A stretch of DNA of 63,019 nt from assembly GCA_002409145.1 (NCBI GenBank), contig DHUL01000036.1, positions 14,671 to 77,689 on the forward strand, in the 5' to 3' direction. The translations under genes were made by a program, and so were the position numbers. Source of the stretch: Bacteroidales bacterium UBA5235. Lineage in GTDB: Bacteria > Bacteroidota > Bacteroidia > Bacteroidales > VadinHA17. Below are positions 62,333 through 63,019 of the stretch, one piece after another. Numbering within the stretch: the stretch's first letter is position 1; each line of letters begins with the position of its first letter. Under the pieces are notes generated by a model. It did no database searches. It was not told the origin of the DNA and saw only the letters and a list, made by a program, of their open reading frames with translations.

Positions 62333-62510
62333 ACCGTTAAATTGAAGTTAATTATCTTAAACAGAACCCGTCAGTCCGTTAAAAAAACGAAAATTTGTAA
62401 AACAATTTGTGCATGTCAGGGTTGTAAAGATATTAATCTTTTGGGCAGGCACACTATTTGATTAAATGAGTCAGGATCAAAGTAAGGTATAACAAAAAAA
62501 TATAAAAGCA

Positions 62511-63019
62511 ATGAAAGGAAAAGGGTTGATAACTACGCTGCTGGTAGCTCTTTTTGGAGCGCTGGCAGGACTTTTCATCTACACCAGGTTTCTTGACAGG
62601 GACAAACTGGTGATCGGTACTGAAAAGGAGAAGCAGATGATTGAGGAGAATGCCAGGTACACTTCGATGCTGCCACAATCAGGGGTGAATGATTTCACGT
62701 TTGCAGCAGAGCAGACTGTGCATGCAGTGGTTCATGTCAAGACCAGGGCAACAGTCAGTTCCTCATATTCAAATCCTCTGTACGAGTTCTTCTATGGTCC
62801 GGGTTCAAGCCAGCCGAGGGTGGTGAGAGGATTCGGTTCAGGTGTCATTGTAACCCAGGACGGATACATTGTTACCAATAATCATGTCATCGAAGAGGCT
62901 GACGAGGTGGATGTGACGCTGAATGACAAGCGCACTTTCCCGGCCGAGGTTGTAGGCCGTGACCCGAGTACGGATATTGCGGTTCTGAAGATAAAGGCCA
63001 ATAGTCTTCCATATATAAG
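62511..63019 (+). CDS. degP: HtrA/DegP-type serine protease (partial, 3' end off the window)
   Basis: A periplasmic chaperone-protease, seen only as its first 169 codons. The N-terminal anchor or signal is about residues 5-25 (LITTLLVALFGALAGLFI). The trypsin-like domain starts near residue 66: FGSGVIVTQDGYIVTNNHVI carries the catalytic His125, and DPSTDIAVLKI carries Asp155. The Ser and the PDZ domains are beyond the right edge, so DegP, DegQ or DegS cannot be separated with certainty. The gene reads away from dapF, with a 178-bp gap that is A/T-rich and has no strong TAnnTTTG match. Confidence 0.9.
   Translation, partial: MKGKGLITTLLVALFGALAGLFIYTRFLDRDKLVIGTEKEKQMIEENARYTSMLPQSGVNDFTFAAEQTVHAVVHVKTRATVSSSYSNPLYEFFYGPGSSQPRVVRGFGSGVIVTQDGYIVTNNHVIEEADEVDVTLNDKRTFPAEVVGRDPSTDIAVLKIKANSLPYI

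Overview
The window is a chromosomal stretch from a member of the Bacteroidota, probably a Bacteroidales/Marinilabiliales-type lineage. Clues: a protease with a type IX secretion (T9SS) C-terminal sorting domain, a ribosomal protein THX gene, a START-like protein, a conserved TPR/beta-barrel pair, a deacetylase/GNAT pair of a type common in this phylum, weak or absent Shine-Dalgarno sequences, and several promoters fitting the Bacteroidota pattern TTTG-N(19-22)-TAnnTTTG. Base composition looks near 50% GC. About 46 protein genes and one tRNA are present. xseA is cut by the left edge and an htrA/degP-like gene by the right edge. I see no prophage, insertion sequence or CRISPR array.

Layout. 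0-3.4 kb (minus): MORN-repeat protein, T9SS subtilase and xseA, joined by ATGA overlaps. 3.5-7.3 kb: dnaK, then divergent panB and a pseudouridine synthase. 7.4-10.3 kb: a small secreted protein divergent from a two-component system, separated by four GTTAA boxes spaced 11, 10 and 11 bp. 10.4-12.1 kb: cytidine deaminase and a lipoprotein glucosaminidase with LysM domains. 12.1-18.5 kb (minus): one tight operon, START-like, LptF/G permease, two glycosyltransferases, ribBA and fmt. 18.7 kb: tRNA with CAT anticodon. 18.9-20.3 kb: a sugar porter. 20.4-25.3 kb (minus): lysine/diaminopimelate operon dapE-like, lysC, dapB, dapA, dapD, preceded by a terminator placed so close to the first start codon that it probably works as an attenuator.

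25.6-34.1 kb: a TPR secretory protein, a fucose-isomerase-like/LsrG-like/iron-alcohol-dehydrogenase cassette of unknown substrate, a Mut7-C protein, and a P-type ATPase with an MFS transporter. 34.2-39.5 kb: EamA exporter, S9 peptidase, an orphan ThDP enzyme and THX. 39.6-47.6 kb: deacetylase/GNAT pair, an FtsE-type ATPase, and a 1015-residue TPR protein with an outer-membrane barrel. 47.7-52.3 kb: gyrB, an APC permease and a DUF368 (PopT-type) protein. 52.3-57.9 kb (minus): an RND efflux operon. 58-62.3 kb (minus): dapF, an S9 hydrolase, rlmN and dacB. 62.5 kb to the edge: htrA/degP.

Much of the content serves the envelope: meso-DAP precursor synthesis (dap genes, dapF), peptidoglycan trimming (dacB, glucosaminidase), undecaprenyl-phosphate recycling (DUF368), lipid or LPS export (LptF/G), surface glycans (glycosyltransferases, deacetylase/GNAT), efflux and protein quality control (dnaK, htrA). 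The most interesting non-coding signals are the phased GTTAA array, the conditional terminator before the lysine operon, a long hairpin before the APC permease, and short tandem repeats that follow four plus-strand genes.
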